A stretch of DNA of 64,000 nt from Sebastes aleutianus (Eukaryota > Chordata > Actinopteri > Perciformes > Sebastidae): the NCBI GenBank assembly GCA_916700875.1, contig CAKAKS010000032.1, forward strand, positions 7,007,001 to 7,071,000. Reading direction: 5' to 3'. The position numbers and the translations under genes are program-made. Shown here piece by piece: positions 33,369 to 47,005 of the stretch. Under the pieces are notes generated by a model. It saw only the letters and a list, made by a program, of their open reading frames with translations. It ran no database searches and was not told where the DNA came from. The stretch's first letter is position 1. The number at the start of each line of letters is the position of its first letter.

Positions 33369-35516
33369 CATAACTATCCACATGTAACCTTTCCCTTGGC
33401 ATCAGCTTTGTTTATGGGATTTCTAAGCATCATGCTCAGATTCACTGAGTCGGAGTCCTGAATACAGTATACAGTACGTGCACACTTGTGTGCCAGCCGA
33501 GAGCTTCATCGTGGATACTCCGTTCCCAAACCTGTGTAAATGTGTTCCATTAGAGGCAGAGATAGAAAACGTTCAAGCACAATCAAATGATGGCACCCTC
33601 ATCGAAAGCCTTTTTATATGGAGATTGACTAAGACAGAGAGAGAGAGAGAGAGCTGGCCGGGTAAAAGGGGAAGGTGGTTTGTTTTAAAACACGGCTGGG
33701 TTACAATTAGCTATCATGTGTTACTAATCCTTAATTAACAGGTCTGTGCTCCTCTCATTGTGGCTTCTCACTGGAGGCTTCGCAGAGATCTGTGTCTCAC
33801 ACTGAGAGCAACAGGGTGGCAGAGGCTAGGACAACACTTAGTTCAAAAGTTTCTCCTCTCAATGCTTTATATGCGCGGCCATATCCATGTGTGGCCTGCC
33901 CTGATTAGCATGGCCTTACTTTGGTTTTTTCATGTGTAGGAAGTCAGAATACAAAGAGCAACTCTGTTTCATGCCGCTTGTGTGTGCAATATCTTAAGGG
34001 CATTGGAATCATACGGATGTCATGCTTTAATCTCTCCTCTCTCTGCTGCTGTCTGTGTGTGGGAGTGAATGTGCGTTAGCGTTTGTGTGTGTTTATGCGA
34101 ATGGTGTGTCTTCTTAAGGGGAGCATAGCAGGGACGCGCTCATTACATGTGTGACGGATTAGACTGTGCGTTTGTGTGCTCTCATTTGTAGTCACAGGCT
34201 GCCATCCGCCCACGCCATCTCTGCCTTTTGGAGACTCGCTCAGCCAAACTCCTCCGACGGGAGGACGCTCATATCATAAAAGAGGGGGCAATAACAAAAG
34301 CGAGAAGGGCCACCTGTGGACATTGGAAGAATCAGTCAGCCTACTAATTGTCAAACCTTGCCCCTTGAATTTTAATCCTGTTTTGACGTGTTTTATGTTT
34401 AATTTAGTTGTCAGGATATTGGCACATGGGTTAGCCAAGAGGGAAACTAAACATCCTCCTACACTGATCATTTAACAAAATCCTCCTTACTTGAAGATTG
34501 ATTCAAACTTATGAGGCTTCATTTCATTCAGTTAAACTTTGTATTAAAAATAAATCCCAGGTTGAAGCAGAGACCGCCATGTCCAAATGAAACCAAACTA
34601 TCCATATCACGCAGCATGTGATGTAACTCGGCACTATTTGGAAGCTGCCCACACACAATCTTGCAGTATTATTATCCCTGTTGATTCTTCTTAACACTAA
34701 TGGAAAAATAGATTAGAGATGCCCCCAGTAAATACTGTTGCACCTCTAAATGTAACAACTTGTTTCTTTACGAAATGCTCAATCAAGATAGCGTCTGATT
34801 AACTTGGAAACAATCGCCCAAGCTGCAGCTCCACTACAGCCATCAGCCGCTGAGGGAGTGCTTGCTTTGAAACCTCCGAAAGCTGCTCCGTTGCGTTAAT
34901 GTTGCGTCACATCTGATGGAATTGTCCAAGCGCAAACACAATCTCTGTGAGTCCATTCTCATTGGATAATGCTCCATCCTCTGCTTTATTAAAAAAAAAA
35001 AAAATGTTGCTTGATTTTCTACGACGCATTGAAAGAGGGTGAAATAAAAGGTAACCTAGACAAGTGAGAAAAATATTTTAGACAGGTCAAGGTTGGAACC
35101 TGCTGTGCAAGTCGAGTGTTGCATGTTGCATCCAAACGTGGTGGTTACTTGTGAATATAAACCAGCTGCAAAACCAAAACATCGAACTTTAACAAGCAGT
35201 CTGAGGAAGAGTGTCACATTGACAGAATGCCAATGGTTATGCAACATGGAGCTCAGGTTTGACTGAAGTAAACATAGTAATCATGCATTTATTTGAATGG
35301 GACCCATGGTGGAAGGTCACGTGTTTATTGTGCTTCCTTATCAATAAATAACATTTACAGTACATGCCCCTGTATTATATTGCAGTGTGCGCTTATTGTT
35401 AGTAAATAAAGTTGCCTACTGACAGTATATTTAATACATTATATCACATCCATTGTATCACGTTCATGCCACACTACAGTACCTCCACCAATAACACCAA
35501 GATAAACAATACAACC
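33369..35516. other. Unique intronic DNA
   Basis: Contains a (GA)n tract at about 33635-33652 and an A run at about 34988-35003. A 99-codon frame at 34176-34475 has no recognisable domain. Confidence 0.4.
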
Positions 35517-36184
35517 TTAAACCAGCAGTAGGCAGTATATTTTTGGCATCATTGGGCAAAAATTCCATAATAACTTTTCAGCATATTGTAATTCAAGTGT
35601 TCTGAGAGAAAACTAGACTTCTGCTCCTCCTCATGGCTCTGTTTTCAGGCTTTAAGAAAATCTAGCCTGTGACGAGAGACTTTGGCCAATCACAGGTCAT
35701 TTCAGAGAGAGAGCGTTCCTATTGGCTGTGCTCCGGTCATGGTAGTCCGGTAGTTAAGCATTCCTTCAAGAGAATTCACAATGGCTACTGCGACAAAAAC
35801 TTTCTAATTTTACAGCTACACCGTGCACTACAAGATGATTTTGAAAACATTTGAGGTGAGAAATAGGCATTAACATAACAGAATATCGATTCATATTTGA
35901 TCAGCGCTGCCTAGTTTGACCGTTTGGTCGGAGTTCGCTAGTGATTGACTGCCGGCTCTCATGGACAGCAGATGGACAGCAGACCTCAGATCAGCTCTTA
36001 CTGCTTGTTTTCCCCCGGTCTGTGAAATCTTGCAGATGCCGTTAGGAGCACCGGAGAACACAGAGGCACATGATTTTTTTCAGGTTACCTGTTTCATGCA
36101 TTACTGTTAGGATGTAGCTACCGTTTTATAAAAATAGCTTTTTTTTAATCATATTTGCTCCAATCTCACCTACTTCAGCTTTAA
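35517..36184. mobile_element. TTAA-flanked element related to the 8.1 kb foldback
   Basis: TTAA at 35517-35520 and 36181-36184. Ends ACCAGCAGTAGGCAG and CTCACCTACTTCAGCT are inverse with mismatches. It shares CATTTTACAGCTA-like, GAAAACATTTGAGG and GAGAACACAGAGG(C/A)ACATGATTTT-type blocks with 8074-9193. It also shares ATTCAAGTGTTCTGAGAGAA with 47462-47892. Non-coding. Confidence 0.62.
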
Positions 36185-37952
36185 TGACCACGAAGTAAAC
36201 GTCATTCAGTCGGCAACACAAACAGAACACTTAAAAAGTGTCTGCTGTCCGTGTTAACTGGTGACTCTCAGCCGAACGCGTCGTGATTGCTTGTAGCGAC
36301 GGCAGCTGTGTCCTCGTCAAAGCTTTCAATTTTGATTTAATCAAGATAAATACATACTCATATGTGTTTATTATCCACGCCAACCATGTATGTAGGTTTC
36401 TATGAGCAACCACTGACGCATTCGGGCTGAAAGTCACCAGTTAATACTGTTAGCCAACATCAGAGTCATTACAACTTGCCATCGCAGTAATGACGGCGGC
36501 GCTAGGTGGCGGAATACACAAAGAGGTCACCGCGTTCGTCTATGGTTACAAGAATCTGCCTGTTCACCACTATGCAAGTAGAATTTTAAGGTTAGCTATT
36601 TTATTACGTCTTCCCTCAAACCCCTGCCTCAGATTTCATCATACAGTGCATAACTATACCTGAGGGAAGCATATTTAGGACCTCTGAAGACAGGCAACAA
36701 AGTACTTGACTCATCAAACAGTGTCAGCTCTCACAGTGAATTTCAGCATTCCAAGTGTCTCGGTCAGCAGTGAAAGAGAGACAGGATGAGAAGAGGGGGA
36801 GGGCTGCAGGATTTATATATAGATATATATCTCCACAGGAACTGTGTTTGCACACGCATGTGTGATGTCTCATTTCGTGTACCGTGACTGTATCTGGCCG
36901 TGGTAAATTATCAAGGCAGTCTTGTTTTGTAAGCGCGGTCACAGGTGATGCATTAACACTGCTGCTATATCTCATCACAGATGTCTTATTTATTCCTTCA
37001 CACCCCCGTCCCATTACACACACTCACATCCACATGCACATGCTGGATAACATATAGTGTTGTGTGCATTCATTTACTTGCACCAAATGGCCTCAGTTGC
37101 AAAGCGCATTAATGTAATGTTCAATGCAATGTGTGTAGTTATCAGAACCACCCAGTGTGACAAAGGGCAACGATGCGTTAGTGTGGAAAGTGTCGGATGT
37201 CATTTAAAGCGCGGCATTAGAGAAACCATAATCTTAAAACTGATCCAGCTTATGTAATGCGGGGGAAGGAAGCCTCAAAGGTGGAAAGTGTTAATGCTCG
37301 ATTTTGACATACAGTAGGAACATTATGGCAAGTGATATATAATATCAGCCGGGCTGCACATTCTCTCCGACACCACCCGTAGTGCATGAGGAATAGAATT
37401 ACCGCAGCATCACAAAAGTGTCAAAAAGTAACAAACTGAACATGATTCGCTGGATGTTATAGCATGCAGTTAAACAAATCTGTTCTTTGTTTAAAACGTA
37501 TAAATACATGAACCAAAATAAGGCTTAACGATAGATACAATCTGAATGTACACGGACAATTAGACTTCATTGTTACTGTCACGGTCATGATGAAAGTTGT
37601 CCCACACAATGGAGACAGTCGGCTGCCTTTTTCTTTCTAATTGAAGCAGCTGTAATCCTTGTAAGTAAAAAGGATTATTCTTGCCACTAACCTAATTATT
37701 CAATTTACAGTCCCATAAATGAAAAAAAAAATGAAAAAAACGACCTCAACACTGACATCATAGGCGTCTGTGTGTTCGCAGAGGATACACTTAGCAAGTT
37801 GAATAATGGCCAACTGCTGCATTACTTTGCTTGTAAATTATAATAAAGAAATCAATGTGAACTGTGTATGACAGGTTAGAATGAAGAAAGATGCTTTTAA
37901 CTCTCACTAGTCGCATGTCCAAGATCTGTTTTTTTTTATGATATGATTAAAT
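36185..37952. other. Unique intronic DNA
   Basis: A short TATATA-rich stretch is at about 36811-36830. No gene seen. Confidence 0.4.
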
Positions 37953-37953
37953 A

Positions 37954-38089
37954 CATTTTCAAAAAAATGACTTACTCCCACTTTTCTCTGCTTTATTTTT
38001 AATGTCCTGATGAAGGTCCTTGTTGACCGAAACGTTGACTAATAAAGCAGAGAAAAAAGTGTGCGGGAGCAAGTCATTTTTTTGAAAAA
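37954..38089. repeat. Short foldback repeat, about 43-bp arms
   Basis: Left arm TTTTCAAAAAAATGACTTAC, then CTCCCACTTTTCTCTGCTTT. Right arm AAAGCAGAGAAAAAAGTGTG, then CGGGAGCAAGTCATTTTTTTG. The loop holds CCTGATGAAGGTCCTTGTTG followed by ACCGAAACGTTGACTAATAAA, a dispersed vertebrate repeat motif. Confidence 0.7.
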
Positions 38090-38694
38090 GTACATATTGG
38101 AGGGGATCTACTCCCAGCACCACAAACAATTTTGAGAATGTGCATGTTTTCCTCTCCTTGATGATTAAATACATGGTCATGACTTCAATCAGTGTATGGT
38201 AATATATAATGTGTTGCTTCCACGGGGGGTGCAAACCAGGTGAGTTCCGTTGTTTGAGTATTCAATTAGAAATGTTTGCCCTTTAAATCCAAAATTACCT
38301 TTCGTAATAAAAATAACCATAATGTCATAAAACAGCTGTTCTCTGAAGTAAGCGCAGGTTGCAGTCTGTTAGTGGTAGCAGTAGGCAGAGGGGGCAGAGT
38401 CCTTTCATTCTGAGTTTGTTGGATAAATAGGCTTTTAAAGTGATATGAACCACTTAAAGAGAACCTTATTTTCCTAGTGAAGCAGTTTTTCCTCTCGAGC
38501 TATTAGGTTTTATCCAGGTGCACACATTTAGAATATTTTCAGGCAATTTAATGGCCGTTATCTGTGGTTACCACTGTCATTCTAATGCTTCAGACGAGCC
38601 AAACTGAACCTACCACGTTGTGAAAGCAAAAATGAAACTTAACGTTGTGAATTGAAACAAAACAACTTTAGGTTTAGGCAACAAAACTACTTGA

Positions 38695-39190
38695 GGTCTG
38701 TACTACGAAGCAAGTTCAACATACCCAGGGTATCTTCTCAGATAAAGTTGTCTAGATAGTTGGCAGTGATATATAAATAACTTTCAGAATACAATGAATG
38801 AAAGCATTACACTTAATTATGCCATTTGCTAATGTTATGTAATGTATGACTATTTCAGCCTTCTTTCAGATGCGTCCCTGACTCTGGCGGAGCAAATAAA
38901 AAAATAAATATAAAAACATAAATCAAAGTGGTAATCACCCACAGCATACAGACAGCTGTCCTTCCTGCATTTGTCAGTTTAAACTGTTGCTTTGGTCCGT
39001 ATGCAGTGCCTTTATACGAGTTGATCTCTCATCAGGAACATAACCTGCTCAGGAGCAGGTTAGGTGTTCAGCATAAGTTACCATGGCGATCTACACCGGT
39101 AAGAAGTGAACCACCATCGTAAGACTGAAATCCCAGGGTTAACCCTGAAGTTACCTCACTTAGCCCAAATCCTTCTTCATAGTACAGGCC
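38695..39190. mobile_element. Repeat with GGTCTGTACTACGAAG inverted ends
   Basis: Left end GAGGTCTGTACTACGAAGCA and right end CTTCTTCATAGTACAGGCC are inverse with one or two mismatches. The inside has GGTTAACCCTGAAGTTACCTC and AGGAACATAACCTGCTCAGG, known teleost repeat blocks. Superfamily uncertain (Harbinger- or hAT-like). Confidence 0.6.
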
Positions 39191-42100
39191 TTTGGTTAAG
39201 TTTCAGTAAAGATTGTGTTTTGGATTGAAATAAGTACGCTTGTTACGTAACTTACGAACCGGGTGAAAGTCCTGTGTTTGTTTGACCCCTCCATCCACCC
39301 CCATCATAATTACTACGGCCACTAGTGTTCAGCGTTGTCTTCTTATATTCCTATCGGTGATTAACCTTGTGAATAAAGGATAACAGCCTCCTGAACCTAC
39401 TAGCAGGTGTAGCAGGCCCCTTCTAACCCATATAGGCTGATAATGCCCATTCATTGGCTGATAACATTCAAAGCGGGTAATTTATCCTAGCCCACTGTAG
39501 CTTAAAAAAAAAAGAAATACAAAATATAAAAATTATATCATCTTGCTGTATGCTTATTTAGGTTAAATGCTAATGTAATCATGGATCACAGGATCATCTA
39601 ATTTAGGTGTAATATCACTTTTTTGTTATGCAATGATCCAAGTGCCACTTTATTTTATTTTCTTAGTGCAATTATTATTTTTTTATTCTATTTTCTGAGT
39701 CACATTTTCGTTTTGGAACAGGAAGACATTCACCTCACAGAAAGTCTCATACAACCATGTTTTGTGGGTCCTTCAATGAGCAAAGCTAAACTAGAGTAAG
39801 AGAGATGGGTCACCTCGAGGACCTCTCATTGGCAAAGCGTTGCATTCGTCCCTGGCAGGCCTTTATAACTCCTCCGCTCCTGCACTTACTGCTCGCAAGA
39901 GCTGACCTCCGGCTCCCGGAACCGTGGTCACCACAGAGCCAGGGCTGATGGCATCCTTATACTGTAGCTCTTGGTCCTGGAGCGCTGCCAGTAGGAGGGC
40001 TGCAGTTGCTGGAGATTATTTGGAGAAAAGACAAAGGCAGTTTAGAATTCGGATGTTCTGCTTTTTGGCCAACGGTGTTGTACAGTTCATAGCATGTCAA
40101 GGACAGGGAAGGAGTCATTATGTGCCATATGTGGTATGCTGGCAAACATGTGCCATTGTGACCCAATGCTCCACAGATTTGTATTCTAACCAAAAGCAAA
40201 TCTCAGATCGGTTTATTGTTCTGTAACTTGAAACAATTGATTGTCTGTGCTATAGATTTAAATGTATCAGACAGCATATGCAGTAAAGCCTGTATTAAAT
40301 AGAGCCAAACACTATGCAGGTTTTCATCCCAGCCAAAACAAAGAAGAGGGTGTGGGTGATAGCTCAGACACAGTGGCTAAGAGGGCATCTAAGGGAATAC
40401 ATTTTTTTTATTTTCTTGACATATTCTCTGTCTGCTCTGGCTCCCAAGTAGCCGTCTTTGCTATTTTGACGTTTCAAATGCAAATGTGATTCTTTGTAGC
40501 ATTAGCCACCACTGTTCCTGCTTCCTTTTATACCAGCTTCCAGAGAAAGGAGGTAGCAGCATTATTTTCCATTGACTAATACATTCTCCCTCTGTAAGCC
40601 TGCTATTATATGCACATTAGTCAACATCCCATGATAAAACCTGCCAGGCAAATTGACACAGGAAAAAAGAGAATAGTCATGACTACAGGGCAAAAAAAAT
40701 AGTTAGGAAAATGAAAGAGATCTTGTCATCACAATGCATACGGAAACCCTGAGAGGCAAGAGAGAAAAAAAAAAATCTGGTGAACCAAGTCTGATCTAAA
40801 AAGATTTCTCTCCTCTGTTTATGACTTAACAGGTGGGATAAAAAAAAGATTTTTCTAGGATGCTTTTCAAATTTCTTTAAAAAAATGAATCTGTAAAAAA
40901 AAAAGTTTTGCCAGGTGATTCTTTTTTTTTTTCTAAGTGTTTGTTGTTGTAATAATCATGTCAGCCAAAAGAAACTGAAGTGCACCACTACCCCATTTTC
41001 TAAATAATACTAAAAGCATTCATGTTTTCTTTACATAGCTTGCTAACCCAAAATAGACAGTATGTGCCTTGTGTTTAGAGTGCATGGAGAAATTGAAATG
41101 CCTACTGTGGCCGAAATGAGTATGACAAAAAATGATCCTGACAAAAAATAAAAATAAGCTGCCGAAGCAATTTTTTCGCCCGTTTTCACAAATGAATAAA
41201 ACTAACTTAGAAAAATGTTCCTGGCAAAAACTTTTTTTTTTCACCTGTTCTTATGTTATAAACACTAGAGAGAAAACAATTTAGAATTAGAATTTATTTC
41301 TCACTTGCCTCTCAGGGATTCTGTACATACAGTATATTAGACATTGAATAATTTTTACATTACAATCTAATTATGCTGCATATAATTACACACAGCCACA
41401 TTTCAAATATTGTCCGACATATTTTCTACGTATTTATATCATTGTGCTCTCCTCTGATATATACACACAGGTTTCTCAACGATATATTATTACAGCATCT
41501 CTGTAGTGTTTTGATGGCAGCTCCCAATGGGACTTCATAAAAAGATTCAGAAATGGAACATTTGAGCCTCATATAGGCACTTTCGAGAAAAAAAAATCAT
41601 TATATCCACAGATGAGTTATACCTTGTCATCCTCACCTTGCATACTCCACAATTCTCTCCCTCTCATGCACTCTCTCTTTATCTTTCCCCCTTGCTCCAC
41701 AGACAGGTTACATAAGGTACTATGGTTTGTTATTCCCACCCTTCCCCTTGTGTTCATAGGCCTTCCGTCTCATCTAAGAATCTCTAATCATATTTCCCCA
41801 AAGTTGCATTGTGCATTCCTGACAGCGGAAGTTTTACACAAGAGTAGAGGAAGGTGAAATTTTGGGAAAGCAACAGTGGCCTAGTTTTTTATGACTGAAC
41901 CAATGGCAAAAGCACTAGGAACATTTCAGACATTAAAAGCTTAGCACCTTAATCACAAAAAAGCCTTTTGCTGCATGTTGCATTTTGCACCAAAGCAAAT
42001 ACTGAGGTAGAGATAGTGTTTTTTTTCCCTGTTTGCCCTCATCTCCCTGGCAGCTTGTTGTTATGTCTCTCAGGTATACAGTCGGTACACAGTGTTACTT

Positions 42101-43199
42101 TGCCAAGAAAAAAATGGCAGTTGCTCAGACAAAATTATGTCAAGTATAAGCATATTTAAAAATGTAGAGATTAAATATCAATAAATCATTAAGTTTGAGA
42201 CATTGCTGTTTAAACAAAGCCACTGGCAAAGGCATTGCATTTCATTTTTTAATGGAAATGTACAGTATTGCGTCATAGCCCAAAGGTAGATAGAAAGCTG
42301 TTCTTCCAGAGCAAAAAAAAGAATGTAGTGTGACAGTGGTTGTCCATTTTTTAAGGGGTCGTATATAAACATAAAACACCGCAACAAGAGCTTCGGCCAG
42401 TAACCATGACATTTTTATTCCCGATTTAATATGTAGAATGATTTCATTGGAGATCCGCTTGTGGCTTTTTATGTGTTTTCCCATCCCACAGCAGGATAGT
42501 TGTAAGGTTTTTATAGCTTAATGTAGTGACCCGGAGTTTGGCTAAGTCGGACAACATTTATTACCCTCTGTAAAAAATCAATACAGGCAAGAGACAGGCA
42601 GCCCTGTGTCATGGAGAGCTTAGAGTACTTATCAGCGAAATCATCTGATGTAGATTTGTTTGGAATAAATATCTGCAAACCACAATAAAACTGTATATTG
42701 TACATGCCTACGCTCACAATGTCACAGCTTTTGCATCTTTTGTCCTTCCTGCCTATTGTTTCTCGTTCACAAACAATTCTTATTTGTCCCTTTGTCGCTG
42801 TCAAATGAAAAATCCTTCAGAATAAAAACAACACTATCAATAATATACATAAATAGAATATAAGCTACAGTGGAGCTTTGTTTGTTAGATATTGACACTT
42901 AACTGTAAAGATTTTCTCTCATATTGTTTACTGGAAGGCCAATCTTGAGTCATAGCTTTAGTAATAGATCATAATTTTATATCACGATGCAAAATCAATG
43001 TCATTCTGGGCATAGGAAAGTATACCAGGTGCCCTGTGGGAAAATCAAATCAAATGGTGATAATCTAAATTTTAAACAATGTCTCACATTAAAGCAAAGC
43101 AGTATCCGAAGTTAACAAGCCACTCTTGGTTCTGTAATTCTATAATCTGCATTGTAAAGAAAAGCAAACTGTTGTATAGATAGATTAATCAATCGATTA
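39191..43199. other. Mostly unique intronic DNA
   Basis: A weak GGACTTTCAC-type fragment is at 39230-39330 (GGGTGAAAGTCCTGTGTTTG). The rest is AT-rich with many A or T runs. No exon or repeat family recognised. Confidence 0.4.
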
Positions 43200-43580
43200 A
43201 ATACATTTCAATTTTGACCTGATTGTGGAAGGGGGACGTCGAAATTCACAAAGTCTACACCAAATTACATGGTAATTCATCCAACGGATCGACAAATGTC
43301 GAAACATTTCACTTCGAACCACAAATTTTAACCTCACGGTGGCGCAGGAGGAAATATCGGGATCACGAAAGTCAACAAGATTCATCCTATAGGAAACATG
43401 AATGCCCGTACCAAAATTTCATGATAGTTCATCCGATAATTGTAGAGACATTTCACGCAAAACAAAAATATCAACATTATGATGGTGTAAGGGGAACAAT
43501 CAGGGGATAACCAAAGTCATTAGAATTCTTCCTCTGGGGAACATGAATGCCTGTACCAATATTCCATGACAATCGTAGCT
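43200..43580 (+). repeat. Tandem repeat, about 148-bp period
   Basis: Units restart at CAAATTACATGG (43261), CAAAATTTCATG (43412) and CAATATTCCATG (43557), spacings 151 and 145. Each holds a GTCGAAACATTTCAC-like word, a GGTGGCGCAGGAGGAA-like word and an AACATGAATGCC(C/T)GTACC word. A dispersed teleost repeat unit; the 95-codon frame here is incidental. Confidence 0.68.
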
Positions 43581-44515
43581 AAAAACAATGTTTATTTCAT
43601 GTGAGGAAATAGCTTATATTGAAAAATTGCTGAGCAGCCTCGGTGAAATGGAGGATACTGTTTCATTCATATTTTAGTAACTACTTGACAAAATGCCCAG
43701 TAGCCTGCGGACTGGAGACACGAGAGACCTTAGTCAATATTCTAGTATAGTATGTAAATTTAACATGTTGACATTTTTTGACACTTACTAAATGTCCAGA
43801 ATTTTAAAGGCAGTTTGCTTTAGAAATATTGAATAGTTAATCTGTAGCTTCCAGGCATCTGACCACGCAGCCATTAGTCAAGTGTCAAACTGAAGTGGAA
43901 ATACAAAGCTCAACACAAATGTTGCAGTCGTGTCAAAAAAAATCTCCTTGCAGCTATTTGGGGAATCATCATGCAGGTCAGATGAAACAGGCATTCATAC
44001 AAATGTAAAATGTCAAAATTATGAAGGCAAAAAATATAATATCTGAATTGTGAATTTATCAAATTTGTTTTCACTCTTCAGAGTATCTCTGTGTAAGACT
44101 TCTACTAGATACATACACATTACAATCCAAATTTATGAGTGTTGGTTAGTCAGATTCTAGCTATCTGAATACAAAATAGTTGACATACATCTATGGCTCA
44201 CTTTCTTTCAGGTCACAGAGGTGAACCGTGTCTGTTCTTGTTGTGTTGAAGTGTCAAAGACAATTGGAGATCTGAAGCCAAATGACTGTACTGGAGTCAA
44301 TTTAAGTTCCTTAAGTAGCTCAATAAGTTTGACCTGTCCAGAGAGGCAGTGTGACCCAGTCTTTGAGCCAGCCAGGGATTTTAAAACACATTTGACTTTC
44401 TCATCAAATAATCTGCCACTGTTCTAAGATATGCTTTGTGAAGATAAAGCGATAGGGTACTTCTCAGATGATGAAAACAATATACACATATGTTAATTGG
44501 ACTTTATTATTAGTG
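43581..44515. other. Unique intronic DNA
   Basis: Nothing recognised. Confidence 0.4.
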
Positions 44516-45150
44516 CATTGAAGTGATTGAAGTGGGGTCGTATGAGGTACTTATCTGTTGTAGGTGTATTACTTACAGAGATGACAGTCAGCGTGCCCCC
44601 AGTTTCGAGAAACACACAGGATCACCGACACCGGAGCAAAGCAATACAGTGCTATGGATGGGGATGGCAGAAAAAACATATTTTAGCCATCTAAAAGAAA
44701 GGCTCACCTAAAAAACATGATATCCGTTAAAATGTACGCTATATTTTCCCTGCTTTATCTTGCCGTCAGACAGCCCTTTCCTTCTCCTTTCTGACTGGGA
44801 ACTGAACTGAAACTTATCTAGGCTCCCTCCAGAGCCAGCAGGTTCAGATTACAAAAACAGTATAGATACGTTTCACTTTCATTTCAGTTCGCAGTCGGAA
44901 AATATATTAAATATGGCGTACACTTAAACAGATTTCAATTTTTTTAGGTGAGCCTTTCTTTTAGGTGGCTGAAATATGTTTTTCTGCCGGCCTCATGTAG
45001 AGCACTGTATTGCTTTGCTCCGGTGCCGATGCTCGTTTCTGATTCTTGATACTCGGGGCGTGCCGACCGTCATCTATTGTAAGTAATACATCTACTAAAG
45101 ATAAGTACTTCATACAACCCCACTTCAAAACACCCGAACTACCCCTTTAA
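44516..45150. mobile_element. Long-armed foldback element, TTAA at the right border
   Basis: Left arm (about 44525-44710: GAAGTGGGGTCGTATGAGG, GGAGCAAAGCAATACAGTGC, AAAGAAAGGCTCACCTAAAAA) pairs with right arm (about 44940-45130: TTTTTTAGGTGAGCC, GCACTGTATTGCTTTGCTCC, ACAACCCCACTTC). The right border is CGAACTACCCCTTTAA with TTAA at 45147-45150; the left outer end is eroded. Non-coding centre of about 230 bp. Probably a TTAA-target MITE. Confidence 0.68.
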
Positions 45151-46748
45151 AGTTGACCTGATGGTTTCTCTCTTTGCTGTTTTGTTTTCTTTGACGGCAC
45201 AAACGATTGTACACAGAAAATATTGCCCCGAGCTAGTCTTCTTTCTCAAGCCCCCGTTTGGCACAATCCAGTGAAAAATACAATCATGTGCATTTGGATG
45301 AAGATTGTTTTCTTTTTATGTGTGACCCATCTGTGACACATTTAGTGTGCACACCATAACTGTGTCAAGACGAGGTACTATTGGAAATATGGTCAGTTTA
45401 CTGTGAGCTGTATGGCGATGTTTATGTTTTCTGACAGTCGTGTTGTTTGTGCTCAGAATAGACTTGAGTTTGTGTCTGCATGACAGAGGACAGACAATCG
45501 GCGGAGATAAATCTGTATGCATTGAAGCACAGCAGTGAAAACCAGCCTTTGTTCCCACATGCGCCAATCTGTGAAACACGCTGGTTTTGGCTGGCAGCCA
45601 GTGAACAGATGTCCTGCGCAACAGCCTGAACACCGGTGAGCCACCTTTAGCCTGAAACTCCACACTTTACATACAGTGAGGGGGGTGAATGAAAAGGGAA
45701 CTTTCACTCGTTGCCCTCTCCCTCGGCACCTCTAAAATTGGTTACGCTGCTTCAGGATGGGCGGTTTGGTACTCGTTATCGCACAGACCATTACAGTTCA
45801 GAGGACAGCAGGGGGTGAAGAGGGGGTGGGTTGGGGTGGGGGGGGGTACAGGGGCAGGTTGATCATCCAGGTTTTTGTTTTGCAATGCAGAAAAAGGCTC
45901 TGCAGCTGTCCGCAGGGAGCCTGAGCCCCAATTATGTTGGACCATTCCAGATGTATAATCACCTCCGATCAGACCTTCCTCCAGTTAGCATTACCATATG
46001 GTAGAATGGCACTTTGGATATTGAGGTGTCTCAGGAGGCTGCTACAGGGGAGATGAGAGGTCGCTTTTCCAAAACCTTAAAAACCTGCTTTTACAGAATT
46101 GGACTAGGGTCCCAAGAGAAAGAGGCTTTGCAGGACAATCAGGTCATCCATCCAATCCAATGACAATATTAGAACTATAATAACGATGTGCATCGTGTTG
46201 GTTTTGATTTATATTGTGTATGGCCCATGATGGTTTGTTTGATATTCATGCTATTTGTAACATAGCTATATGGAAATAAATACTGTTATGAAGTAAATCT
46301 CCCAGTAAACAGACAGTATGTATACAGTATACATGAACAAAACATGGAGAGCCCCTGAGTATATCTTTATAAATTATATAATTAATGGTGTATTTTAATG
46401 TATTTTCATCAAATGTACAGTCCCAGTTGTAGTAAAGAGAAGTAGAATACATTAGGTTGCATCGTTATCAATGGCATCTTTGTTTTAATGGTGATATTTC
46501 CTTTGAAATTAAGATTTTATACTAGGCAAGGATAAAAAAAAAAAATCTTATTTTTTGTTAGTGCCTCTACATTGTGATCTCCATGGAAATGTAGTTTAGT
46601 TTACTTTTTATTTATTCTTATTCCTTAGCTTCTAACCTTTTAAATGAGACTAGATATATTCATCTACAGTAAGCCTTATGGTTGATTCATTTTGGGTAGT
46701 TATTTTAGTCACATTTTTTTCCGAGGAATAGGGCAAGGGCTTAACAGG
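45151..46748. other. Unique intronic DNA with a G-rich block
   Basis: 45811-45855 has G-runs of 5, 5, 3, 4, 9 and 4 separated by short spacers, a potential G-quadruplex. Otherwise no feature. Confidence 0.5.
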
Positions 46749-47005
46749 TTAACTCATTTGTGCCCGCAATTTTTTTAATGTTTTCATGTTATATTTAATG
46801 TTCTCTGGGCTTGCCTTTAAGCACAAGTGTGAAATGTGAATTATTTTGAAAATCAGTCAAACCATTTGGTTGAAAAGTGAGTTTTTCTAATCATACTATA
46901 TGTAGTCTTTGGGCACAAGGGAGTACTGTTTTTGCAATACACTCCATTATATTTTAAGAAAAACAGTAGTCCCACATGCCCAAAGACTAGATATAGTGTA
47001 ATAAG

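Noticed and set aside
34176..34475. 99-codon frame beginning after a CACAG acceptor-like site
   Set aside because: Considered as the next alk exon, but it lacks the expected tryptophan start and MAM residues and has no donor in the right phase.
43223..43510. 95-codon frame in the 43.2 kb region
   Set aside because: Explained by the 148-bp tandem repeat.
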